Shown here: in pieces, positions 1-5,160 of the stretch
Position numbering within the stretch: position 1 is the first letter of the stretch
Layout of the letters: every line of letters begins with the position of its first letter
From: Alphaproteobacteria bacterium
Lineage (GTDB): Bacteria; Pseudomonadota; Alphaproteobacteria; Rhodobacterales; Rhodobacteraceae
Direction of reading: 5' to 3'
Length of the DNA stretch: 5,160 nt
NCBI GenBank assembly: GCA_024279075.1
Contig: JAJRRX010000091.1
Location: 1-5,160 of the forward strand
Translations under genes and position numbers: made by a program
The notes under the pieces: generated by a model
Told to the model about the DNA's origin: nothing
Seen by the model: the letters and a program-made list of their open reading frames with translations, nothing else
The model's database searches: none

Positions 1-1
1 G

Positions 2-931
2 CCCAGCCCGCAAGAGGCCCCGCCAGTGCTGGATGTTGAGCCGGAAAACACCGCGATGCAGCGCGCCACCCGCTTGGCTGGCAAGCCCAAAAGCTGGCTT
101 GCCAAATTGTTTTGGACCGCCATTTTTGCTCTGTTAGGCATGGCGATTTCGCTGTCCGCATGGGATTTTGTAGAAGGGCTGTTGGGGCGTAATATCTGGC
201 TTGGGCGGGCGGGCCTCGCGCTTATAGCTGTGATTGTCGGCGTGCTTATTATTACTACCCTGCGAGAGCTTATTGGCTTTTCCCGCCTGCGAACCCTCGA
301 TAATTTGCGAGCAGAAGTCGCGGCCTCTCACAGTGCAGACCGCAAAAGCGCGCTAAACACGCTTACCAAACTTGACCACCTCTATGCAGGCCGTGCGGAG
401 CTTCGCTGGGCGCGGGGTGAGGTGAAAACCAAACAAGACGACCTGCTCGATGCGGATTCTCTAGTTGATATGGCCGAGCTACAGCTTATGGCCCCGCTGG
501 ACACCCTTGCGCGGCTCGAAATCGAAGCGGCCTCAAAGCAAGTAGCGGCCGCCACGGCGCTTATCCCCTTGGCATTGGTTGATGTGCTGGTGGCGCTGAG
601 TAGCAATGTGTCTATGATCCGGCGGATCGCTGTAATTTATGGTGGCAGAGCCGGTTTCCTTGGTTCTTGGCGCTTGCTTAAAGGGGTAGCGGCGCACCTT
701 ATCGCCACCGGGGCTGTGGCTATAGGTGATGATATGATCGGCTCGCTTGCAGGCGGCGGTGCGCTTTCCAAACTATCTCGACGTTTTGGGGAAGGGGTGA
801 TTAACGGCACTCTGACTGCGCGGGTTGGTGTGGCTGCAATGGAGATTTGCCGCCCGATGCCGTTTCAAGCGCTAAAGCGGCCCAGAGCCAGCTCGATTGT
901 GAAATCGGCTTTGGTGGGGATGTTTAAGTAG
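2..931 (+). CDS. YcjF-like DUF697/TIGR01620 inner-membrane protein, 5'-truncated by the window edge
   Basis: The frame is open from position 2 to the TAG at 929-931. A GTG at 26 could act as a start, but the codons before it encode a Pro/Ala/Glu-rich stretch (PSPQEAPPV) that reads straight into it, typical of the disordered N-terminus of this family. I therefore treat the gene as entering from the left. Counting from the GTG, two hydrophobic helices lie at about residues 28-48 and 58-79, followed by a charged, probably helical region (about 85-170). The C-terminal DUF697-like domain (about 175-280) has the family-like stretch PLALVDVLVALSSNVSMIRR, then YGGRAGFLGSWRLL and a late CRPMPF. Family knowledge: YcjF proteins usually sit just downstream of ycjX, a P-loop stress-associated gene, so ycjX may lie to the left (inference). 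The molecular function is not established. The stop abuts the stop of the convergent transporter gene. Confidence 0.82.
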   Translation, partial: PSPQEAPPVLDVEPENTAMQRATRLAGKPKSWLAKLFWTAIFALLGMAISLSAWDFVEGLLGRNIWLGRAGLALIAVIVGVLIITTLRELIGFSRLRTLDNLRAEVAASHSADRKSALNTLTKLDHLYAGRAELRWARGEVKTKQDDLLDADSLVDMAELQLMAPLDTLARLEIEAASKQVAAATALIPLALVDVLVALSSNVSMIRRIAVIYGGRAGFLGSWRLLKGVAAHLIATGAVAIGDDMIGSLAGGGALSKLSRRFGEGVINGTLTARVGVAAMEICRPMPFQALKRPRASSIVKSALVGMFK

Positions 932-1768
932 CTAAATGCGGATCAAAACAATGCCGCTGACGATCACCAGCGCGGCAACAAGCTTGCCCAAATCGGCCCG
1001 TTCTTTCATCCAAAACACCCCGATCAGCACCGCAAATAGCACCGAGGTTTCTCGCAATGCCGCGACAAGCGCTATGGGCGCAACGGTCATAGCCCAGATC
1101 GCGATCCAGTAAGTTGCAAGGGAAAGCGCACCGGCAAAACTGCCTAAAAACCAGCTTTTTCGACTAGCTTTTAGGCGCGTTAAGCCAGAGGTCGCGATGG
1201 TTACGCCGCTAAAAACTATGGCATCAAAAATGAACAGCCATGCGGTAAACTGGGTTGCGTTGCCAGCTATGCGCGCGCCAAGCCCGTCCAGTATCGAATA
1301 CCCCGCCGTGCACAGCGCCGAGCCAAGCGCAAACGGGATTAGCACGCGCGCTTCGCCGTTGGAAAATGCGCCCTGCGCCATAAGAATAACGCCAACGCCG
1401 ATAAGCCCGATGCCTGCATATTCTTTGCCATCCAGCACATCTGACAGCAGAAAAAACCCGGCAACCACCACGATCATTGGGGCAACGCCGCGCGCGATTG
1501 GGTAAACGCGGCTAAGATCTCCGTGTTTATAAGCCGCCGCCAAAAACATTTTGTAGCCCGAATGCAGCGCGCCAGAGGCCAGCAACCATAGCCAAACTTC
1601 GCCCTTTGGTAGCGGTACAAAAGCGGCCATCGCCACGCCCATAACGCCTTGTGAAACCGTGAGCAAAAACATGCCTTGAAAGCGGTCATTACCCGCGCGA
1701 ATGACCGCGTTCCAACTGGCATGCAGGAGGGCGGAAAAAAGAACGGCGAGAAAGACGGAGGTATTCAT
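932..1768 (-). CDS. EamA-family DMT-superfamily transporter
   Basis: A 278-residue, very hydrophobic protein with about ten membrane segments, at roughly residues 3-22, 31-51, 57-79, 91-110, 116-133, 143-161, 173-193, 206-225, 229-252 and 261-277. Ten helices from two five-helix EamA repeats is the normal drug/metabolite transporter design, and the length is usual for the family. Repeat 1 carries YPIARGVAPMIVV and repeat 2 carries PIALVAALRETSVLFAVLIG followed by WMKER; both match the conserved repeat ends of EamA proteins (Pro opening a helix, later acidic/basic pair). The substrate cannot be read from sequence; members move amino acids, nucleotide sugars, drugs or carboxylates. The ATG start at 1766-1768 is placed by the hydrophobic N-terminus, since no clear Shine-Dalgarno sequence is seen upstream of it. 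The gene is divergent from paaA across 106 bp, so a role linked to aromatic-acid metabolism is possible but unproven. Confidence 0.88.
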   Translation of the reverse strand: MNTSVFLAVLFSALLHASWNAVIRAGNDRFQGMFLLTVSQGVMGVAMAAFVPLPKGEVWLWLLASGALHSGYKMFLAAAYKHGDLSRVYPIARGVAPMIVVVAGFFLLSDVLDGKEYAGIGLIGVGVILMAQGAFSNGEARVLIPFALGSALCTAGYSILDGLGARIAGNATQFTAWLFIFDAIVFSGVTIATSGLTRLKASRKSWFLGSFAGALSLATYWIAIWAMTVAPIALVAALRETSVLFAVLIGVFWMKERADLGKLVAALVIVSGIVLIRI

Positions 1769-1794
1769 TTGTGCACTTGGCCACAGGCGTAAAT

Positions 1795-1804
1795 CTTGCG
1801 CAAG
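1795..1804. repeat. 10-bp perfect palindrome in the divergent intergenic region, possible operator
   Basis: CTTGCGCAAG is its own reverse complement. A further CTTGC half-site occurs at 1816-1820, 21 bp (about two helical turns) from the first CTTGC. The palindrome lies about 13 bp upstream of the proposed -35 box of the paaA promoter and inside the 5' leader or promoter region of the minus-strand transporter. It could therefore serve either gene. No regulator gene is visible in the window, and a 10-bp palindrome in GC-rich DNA can arise by chance. Confidence 0.22.
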
Positions 1805-1816
1805 GTCAATTTTTTC

Positions 1817-1844
1817 TTGCAGCGCGGGCGGGCTTGGGTATAAG
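1817..1844 (+). promoter_or_regulatory. Candidate sigma-70-type promoter for the paa operon
   Basis: TTGCAG at 1817-1822 (three of six matches to the -35 consensus) is followed after 16 bp by TATAAG at 1839-1844 (five of six matches to the -10 consensus). This would start the transcript near 1851, leaving a short leader of about 24 nt before the paaA ATG. It is the best-looking pair in the only non-coding stretch upstream of the operon. Position and the -10 match support it; the weak -35 does not, so it may need an activator or be a chance match. Confidence 0.38.
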
Positions 1845-1862
1845 TTGACCGTGCAGTCAGCT
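1843..1862. promoter_or_regulatory. Imperfect dyad over the predicted transcription start, candidate repressor site
   Basis: The sequence reads AGtTGAC, six bases (CGTGCA), then GTCAgCT: a TGAC/GTCA dyad extended by two further pairs around one mismatch. It starts inside the proposed -10 box and covers the expected +1, where a repressor would block RNA polymerase. Family knowledge: paa operons are commonly repressed by ligand-responsive regulators (PaaX or TetR-type PaaR) relieved by phenylacetyl-CoA. I do not recognise this as a known PaaX or PaaR consensus, so the assignment is inference from symmetry and location only. Confidence 0.28.
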
Positions 1863-1865
1863 AAT

Positions 1866-1869
1866 GGAG
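1866..1869 (+). promoter_or_regulatory. Ribosome binding site of paaA
   Basis: GGAG ends 5 nt before the ATG at 1875. This decides the start: the open frame extends upstream to an ATG at 1701, but that stretch runs antisense through the transporter gene. Another ATG at 1864-1866 is out of frame. Confidence 0.6.
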
Positions 1870-1874
1870 CCGCT

Positions 1875-2858
1875 ATGTATGCGCAAGAGGTGAAATCAAC
1901 CGGTAAAGGCGTGAAAGCGCCCGAAGAAATGTCTGTGCAGGAGCGCGCTTTTCAGGCGCGCATTGATGCGGGCGAAAAGATTGAGCCCAAGGATTGGATG
2001 CCGGATGGCTACCGCAAAAACCTTGTGCGCCAGATCAGTCAGCATGGGCATTCGGAGGTGGTGGGGCAACTGCCTGAGGGTAACTGGATTACGCGCGCGC
2101 CAACGCTGGAGCGCAAAGCGATTTTGCTGGCCAAGGTGCAGGACGAGGCGGGGCATGGGCTTTACCTCTATTCTGCTGCTGAAACCCTTGGGGTTTCGCG
2201 GGCTGATTTGATTGATGACCTGCTTTCGGGCAAGGCGAAATATTCCTCCATCTTCAATTACCCCACGCTAAATTGGGCCGATATGGGTGCTGTTGGCTGG
2301 CTGGTGGATGGCGCCGCGATTGTTAATCAGGTCGCGCTTCAGCGCACATCTTATGGGCCATATTCCCGCGCCATGGTTCGGATTTGCAAAGAAGAAAGCT
2401 TTCATGCCCGCCAAGGCTTTGATATTATGATGAAAATGTCCAGCGGCACAGCGGCGCAAAAGGCGATGGCGCAGGATGCGCTTAATCGGCTTTGGTGGCC
2501 CGCTTTGATGATGTTTGGCCCGCCGGATGCGGAGTCGGTACATTCAGCGCAGTCAATGGCCTGGAAGATCAAGGTGATGACGAATGATGAAGGGCGGCAG
2601 AAGTTTGTTGATCAGACCATTCCGCAGATCGAATATCTGGGATTGGAAGTGCCAGATAGTGCCGCCAAACTTAACCGCGAAACCGGGCATTACAGCTATA
2701 GCGACCCTGATTGGGCCGAGTTTTTTGCGGTGCTAAAAGGCAATGGCCCCTGCAATGTGGACAGGTTGCGGGCGCGCAATATCGCCCATATCGAGGGCGC
2801 TTGGTTTAGAGACGGGCTGATGGCCCATGCCCAAAAACAACAACTTGCAGCGGAGTAA
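1875..2858 (+). CDS. paaA: 1,2-phenylacetyl-CoA epoxidase, catalytic diiron subunit PaaA
   Basis: PaaA carries the diiron centre that inserts one oxygen atom of O2 into the aromatic ring of phenylacetyl-CoA, giving the 1,2-epoxide; it acts in the cytoplasm with PaaB, PaaC and PaaE. The protein is 327 residues and from about residue 20 to the end closely follows the E. coli PaaA sequence as I recall it (309 residues). Ferritin-like metal-binding features are intact: E61 in HSEVVG, E91/H94 in DEAGH, D145 in VDGAAIVNQ, and E174/H177 in KEESFH. Other hallmark stretches are EGNWITRAPTL (68-78), KYSSIFNYPTL (122-132) and RLWWPALMMFGP (205-216). The first 18 residues extend beyond the E. coli start. 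M19 (1929) would give exactly 309 residues, but the well-placed GGAG favours 1875. It is the first gene of the operon, with paaB starting 4 bp after the stop. Confidence 0.97.
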   Translation: MYAQEVKSTGKGVKAPEEMSVQERAFQARIDAGEKIEPKDWMPDGYRKNLVRQISQHGHSEVVGQLPEGNWITRAPTLERKAILLAKVQDEAGHGLYLYSAAETLGVSRADLIDDLLSGKAKYSSIFNYPTLNWADMGAVGWLVDGAAIVNQVALQRTSYGPYSRAMVRICKEESFHARQGFDIMMKMSSGTAAQKAMAQDALNRLWWPALMMFGPPDAESVHSAQSMAWKIKVMTNDEGRQKFVDQTIPQIEYLGLEVPDSAAKLNRETGHYSYSDPDWAEFFAVLKGNGPCNVDRLRARNIAHIEGAWFRDGLMAHAQKQQLAAE

Positions 2859-2862
2859 TACC

Positions 2863-3147
2863 ATGGCAAAAGACTGGCCCCTTTGGGAAATTTTCATTCG
2901 CGGCCAATACGGCCTGAGCCACCGGCACGTGGGCAGCCTACACGCGCCAGATGCCGAAATGGCGGTGCTGAATGCGCGGGATGTATACACGCGGCGCAAC
3001 GAGGGCGTGAGCCTGTGGGTGGTGAAATCAGCCGATGTAACGGCCAGCGCGCCCAGCCGCAAAGGCCCGATGTTTGACCCCTCAAATGACAAAACCTACC
3101 GCCACCCGACCTTCTTTGACATCCCCGACGATGTGGGGTCGATGTGA
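2863..3147 (+). CDS. paaB: 1,2-phenylacetyl-CoA epoxidase subunit PaaB
   Basis: A 94-residue protein, essentially the size of E. coli PaaB (95). Recognisable stretches are WPLWEIFIRGQYGLSHRHVG (5-24), ARDVYTRRNEG (38-48), LWVVKSADV (51-59), FDPSNDK (71-77) and YRHPTFFDIP (79-88). Family knowledge: PaaB is a small non-catalytic subunit that bridges PaaA-PaaC heterodimers in the epoxidase complex and is needed for activity. The start is ATG at 2863, preceded by GCGGAG (2850-2855) lying in the last codons of paaA, with a 7-nt gap to the ATG. The frame is also open from 2827, but that extension only overlaps paaA. The stop TGA (3145-3147) shares its final A with the paaC ATG. Confidence 0.97.
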   Translation: MAKDWPLWEIFIRGQYGLSHRHVGSLHAPDAEMAVLNARDVYTRRNEGVSLWVVKSADVTASAPSRKGPMFDPSNDKTYRHPTFFDIPDDVGSM

Positions 3148-3887
3148 TGTTTGAGTTTCTGCTGCGCATGGGCGACAATACCTTGGTGCTCGGGCATCGG
3201 GTGTCGGAATGGTGCGGGCATGCGCCGGTGCTGGAAGAGGATATCGCGCTGGCGAATATTGCGCTCGATATGATCGGGCAAACGCGGCTGTGGCTCGGGC
3301 TGGCGGGTGAGGTTGAAGGGCAAGGGCGCGAAGCCGACGCGCTGGCATTCCGCCGCGATGCGTGGGATTTCCGCAATTTGCTGCTGGTGGAGCGCCCCAA
3401 TCGTGACTTTGGCCATACTTTGATGCGCCAATTCCTGTTTGATCTTTGGCACCATGAGCGGTTGGCGGACTTGTGCTTATCAGAAGACGACCGCGTTGCG
3501 GGGATCGTGGCAAAATGCGTGAAGGAAGCGGACTACCACCTTGAAAGGTCAAAGGATTTGATCATTCGTCTGGGCGATGGTTCAGAGGAAAGCCACGCTA
3601 AAATGCAAGCCGCACTAGAGGCCCTTTGGCCCTATGTCGGAGAGATGTTTGCCGATGATGCGCTGGATAAGAAGATGGCGGAGCAGGGCATTGCCCCGCT
3701 GCCAAGCTCGCAAAAGCCCCGTTTTGATAAGGCGCTGAACGAGGTGCTGGCCAAAGCCACGCTCACTCGCCCCGAAAGCGATTTTGCGCAAAAGGGTGGG
3801 CGAACCGGCACCCATACCGAAGACCTCGGGCACATGCTCGCAACCATGCAATTCCTGCAACGCGCCTATCCGGATGCCCGATGGTAA
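3147..3887 (+). CDS. paaC: 1,2-phenylacetyl-CoA epoxidase structural subunit PaaC
   Basis: A 246-residue protein close in length to E. coli PaaC (248) and alignable along its whole length by eye. Markers are LRMGDNTLVLGHR (6-18), EWCGHAPVLE (21-30), DIALANIALDMIGQ (32-45), FRNLLLVERPN (75-85), KEADYHLERS (126-135) and a C-terminal GTHTEDLGHMLATMQFLQR (221-239). Family knowledge: PaaC has the ferritin-like fold but is the structural partner of PaaA, stabilising it and contributing to the substrate site, rather than binding a working diiron centre. The start is taken as ATG 3147, which overlaps the paaB stop as TGATG. A GTG at 3144 would add one residue and cannot be excluded. GTGGGG at 3133-3138 is a modest Shine-Dalgarno sequence, so translation is probably coupled to paaB. 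Confidence 0.97.
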   Translation: MFEFLLRMGDNTLVLGHRVSEWCGHAPVLEEDIALANIALDMIGQTRLWLGLAGEVEGQGREADALAFRRDAWDFRNLLLVERPNRDFGHTLMRQFLFDLWHHERLADLCLSEDDRVAGIVAKCVKEADYHLERSKDLIIRLGDGSEESHAKMQAALEALWPYVGEMFADDALDKKMAEQGIAPLPSSQKPRFDKALNEVLAKATLTRPESDFAQKGGRTGTHTEDLGHMLATMQFLQRAYPDARW

Positions 3888-4327
3888 CGGAGGCGCAAAT
3901 CTGGGCGTGGCTCTCTGAGGTGCCGGACCCTGAAATCCCCGTGCTTTCGCTAGTTGAACTCGGGGTTATTCGCGGGGTCGAGGTTGGCGAAGAGGTGCTT
4001 GTGAAAGTTACGCCCACCTATTCGGGTTGCCCCGCAACCACGGTGATCAACCTCGATATAGAGGCCAAGCTGCGATCAAAAGGCGTGGAAAACCTGCGGC
4101 TCGAAACTCAAATCGCGCCGCCCTGGACGACCGACTGGATTGCCCCCGAGGCCCATGAAAAGCTGCGCGCTTACGGCATTGCGCCTCCGCGCACAGGCCA
4201 GCCAAGCTGCCCGCGCTGTGGCGCGGCCAATACCACCCTTATTTCCCCTTTCGGCTCAACGCCCTGCAAAAGCCACTACAAATGCGCTGATTGCCTAGAG
4301 CCTTTTGACGCCTTTAAATGCATTTAG
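3881..4327 (+). CDS. paaD: Phenylacetate degradation protein PaaD (MIP18/DUF59 plus zinc ribbon)
   Basis: A 148-residue protein, shorter than E. coli PaaD (about 165) mainly at the N-terminus and before the zinc ribbon. Residues about 5-85 form the MIP18/DUF59-type domain with the signature DPEIPVLSLVELGVIR (16-31) and TPTYSGCPATT (44-54), whose C50 is the conserved cysteine of the family. APPWTTDWIAPEA (79-91) and a C-terminal cysteine-rich part follow: CPRC (110-113), C129, CADC (135-138) and the terminal FKCI (145-148). The two CxxC pairs look like a zinc ribbon. MIP18-family proteins take part in Fe-S protein maturation, so a role assembling the PaaE cluster or the PaaA diiron centre is the usual inference; it is not a subunit of the purified catalytic core. 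The ATG overlaps the end of paaC by 7 nt with only a weak CGGA ahead of it, implying coupled translation. Confidence 0.96.
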   Translation: MVTEAQIWAWLSEVPDPEIPVLSLVELGVIRGVEVGEEVLVKVTPTYSGCPATTVINLDIEAKLRSKGVENLRLETQIAPPWTTDWIAPEAHEKLRAYGIAPPRTGQPSCPRCGAANTTLISPFGSTPCKSHYKCADCLEPFDAFKCI

Positions 4328-4330
4328 GAG
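4326..4330 (+). promoter_or_regulatory. Ribosome binding site of paaE
   Basis: AGGAG begins within the paaD stop codon (4325-4327) and ends 6 nt before the paaE ATG at 4337. It is the strongest Shine-Dalgarno match in the operon and fixes the paaE start. Confidence 0.65.
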
Positions 4331-4336
4331 CCAGAT

Positions 4337-5160
4337 ATGCCCCGTTTTCACCCACTGAAAATTACTAATATTCGCCGAGAAACAGATAGTGCCGTGGTGC
4401 TGTCCCTCACCCCTCAAAGCGGTGATTTCAGCTTTGAGGCAGGGCAATATCTGACCTTCCGAAAGGATTTTGGCGGGACTGAGCTGCGGCGCTGCTATTC
4501 GGTTTGCGCTGCGCCGGAAGAAGGGCTGCAAGTGGGTATTAAAGCGGTGGCAGGCGGGGCGTTTTCCAGCTTTGCCAATAGTGAGTTGAAGGTCGGCGAT
4601 GTGCTGGAAGCCATGCCTCCAATGGGGAGTTTTGGTGCCAAACAGGCGGCGCATAACCTTGGTTTTGCTGGCGGATCTGGCATTACGCCTTTGCTTTCTA
4701 TCATTAAAACAACCCTGCAAACCAATGAAAATACAACATTTACGCTGGTTTACGCCAACCGTTCCGTCGCCAGCACCATGTTCCGCGATGCGCTGCAAGA
4801 CCTGAAAGACAGCTTCTTAAACCGCTTCCATGTCATCCATATTCTAGAAGATAACGCGCAAGATATTGATCTGTTTTCCGGCAGGTTGGATGCTGACAAG
4901 CTTGAAGGGCTTTTCAAAGGCTGGGTGAATATCGAGGCGATAGACCAAGCATTTATCTGCGGACCCGCTCCAATGATGGAGGCTGTAAAGGCGGGATTAT
5001 TGAAGCATTTGGACGCCGCGCAAATATCCATTGAGCAGTTCCTTTCGGACCAACCCGGACGCGCCGCGCAAACGGCTTCGCCCTTGGCCAGCGCCCCCCC
5101 GCGCGGCGCGCTGCAGGCGACGGTTCTGCTTGACGGTGTCAGCCACGAGGTGACGCTCGA
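4337..5160 (+). CDS. paaE: 1,2-phenylacetyl-CoA epoxidase reductase subunit PaaE, 3'-truncated by the window edge
   Basis: PaaE passes electrons from NAD(P)H through flavin and a 2Fe-2S cluster to the diiron site of PaaA. The frame is open from ATG 4337 to the window end: 274 codons of an expected total near 355. Residues about 1-102 are the ferredoxin-reductase flavin-binding barrel, with GQYLTF (36-41) and the flavin motif RRCYSVC (51-57). The nucleotide-binding domain (about 105-235) has FAGGSGITPLLSII (110-123), LVYANR (137-142) and FICGPAPMMEAV (206-217). A Pro/Ala-rich linker (about 239-259) then leads into the start of the ferredoxin domain (ATVLLDGVSHEVTL, 261-274). The cluster-binding cysteines lie beyond the edge, so intactness cannot be judged. 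Base composition changes sharply from about codon 236, from roughly 47% to over 70% GC. paaE follows paaD by 9 bp. Confidence 0.95.
   Translation, partial: MPRFHPLKITNIRRETDSAVVLSLTPQSGDFSFEAGQYLTFRKDFGGTELRRCYSVCAAPEEGLQVGIKAVAGGAFSSFANSELKVGDVLEAMPPMGSFGAKQAAHNLGFAGGSGITPLLSIIKTTLQTNENTTFTLVYANRSVASTMFRDALQDLKDSFLNRFHVIHILEDNAQDIDLFSGRLDADKLEGLFKGWVNIEAIDQAFICGPAPMMEAVKAGLLKHLDAAQISIEQFLSDQPGRAAQTASPLASAPPRGALQATVLLDGVSHEVTL

Noticed and set aside
26..28. GTG at 26 as the true start of the YcjF-like gene
   Set aside because: The frame stays open to the window edge and the preceding codons encode a Pro/Ala/Glu-rich stretch typical of the family's N-terminus; no Shine-Dalgarno sequence precedes the GTG.
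955..972. CGCTG-N8-CAGCG inverted repeat near the transporter's 3' end as a terminator
   Set aside because: The stem is only 5 bp, lies inside coding sequence and has no T-run on either side.
1197..1505. Plus-strand 102-codon frame inside the transporter gene
   Set aside because: It is antisense to a clear ten-helix EamA protein, and its translation is low-complexity with no motif.
1795..1815. Palindrome followed by a T-run (1810-1815) as a Rho-independent terminator
   Set aside because: The palindrome has no loop, so the RNA stem would be only about three pairs, and no plus-strand gene ends upstream of it.
1701..1874. Extending paaA upstream to the in-frame ATG at 1701
   Set aside because: The extension lies largely antisense to the transporter gene, has no PaaA-like residues, and the Shine-Dalgarno sequence at 1866-1869 fits the start at 1875.
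2894..3552. Long minus-strand open frames of 119-168 codons opposite paaB and paaC
   Set aside because: They overlap strongly recognisable plus-strand genes, have Ser/Arg/Pro-rich translations without domains, and are the usual shadow frames of GC-biased coding DNA.
4295..5031. Minus-strand open frames of 76-167 codons opposite paaE
   Set aside because: The plus strand encodes PaaE continuously with its flavin and nucleotide motifs; the reverse frames show no recognisable domain or start signal.
1..5160. CRISPR arrays, tRNA or rRNA genes, insertion-sequence ends, phage or toxin-antitoxin genes
   Set aside because: No spaced direct repeats, cloverleaf-like segments, terminal inverted repeats or transposase motifs were seen; nearly all bases are accounted for by six recognisable genes and one 106-bp intergenic region.

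Overview
The window is about 57-58% GC by eye and reads as an ordinary chromosomal segment of an alphaproteobacterium. It most resembles the Rhodobacteraceae/Roseobacter group. That placement is inference from the style of the proteins, moderate GC, tight gene packing and the YcjF-type membrane protein; no search was possible.

Layout. (1) Positions 2-931, plus strand: the C-terminal part of a YcjF-like (DUF697/TIGR01620) inner-membrane protein whose 5' end lies off the left edge. (2) Positions 932-1768, minus strand: a complete ten-helix EamA-family (DMT superfamily) transporter. Its stop codon abuts the stop codon of the previous gene with no base between. (3) Positions 1769-1874: the only real intergenic space, 106 bp between divergent genes. 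It holds a candidate promoter for the rightward operon and several dyad-symmetric sequences that could be operators. (4) Positions 1875-5160, plus strand: paaA, paaB, paaC, paaD and paaE, encoding the multicomponent phenylacetyl-CoA epoxidase. paaE runs off the right edge before its ferredoxin domain is complete.

How the genes work together. PaaA (catalytic diiron subunit) and PaaC (structural partner) form the oxygenase core. PaaB bridges these heterodimers. PaaE is the NAD(P)H- and flavin-dependent reductase with a C-terminal 2Fe-2S domain that feeds electrons to the diiron site. PaaD is a MIP18/DUF59 plus zinc-ribbon protein, probably needed for metal-centre maturation. Together they convert phenylacetyl-CoA to the ring-1,2-epoxide, the committed step of aerobic hybrid phenylacetate degradation. 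Gaps of 4 and 9 bp, a 1-nt TGATG overlap and a 7-nt overlap indicate one polycistronic, translationally coupled transcript.

Nothing in the window looks like a wholly undescribed system. The points worth a second look are the dyads at the paaA promoter, an abrupt rise in GC inside paaE near position 5042, the zero-gap convergent gene pair, and the divergent pairing of a DMT exporter/importer with the paa operon.
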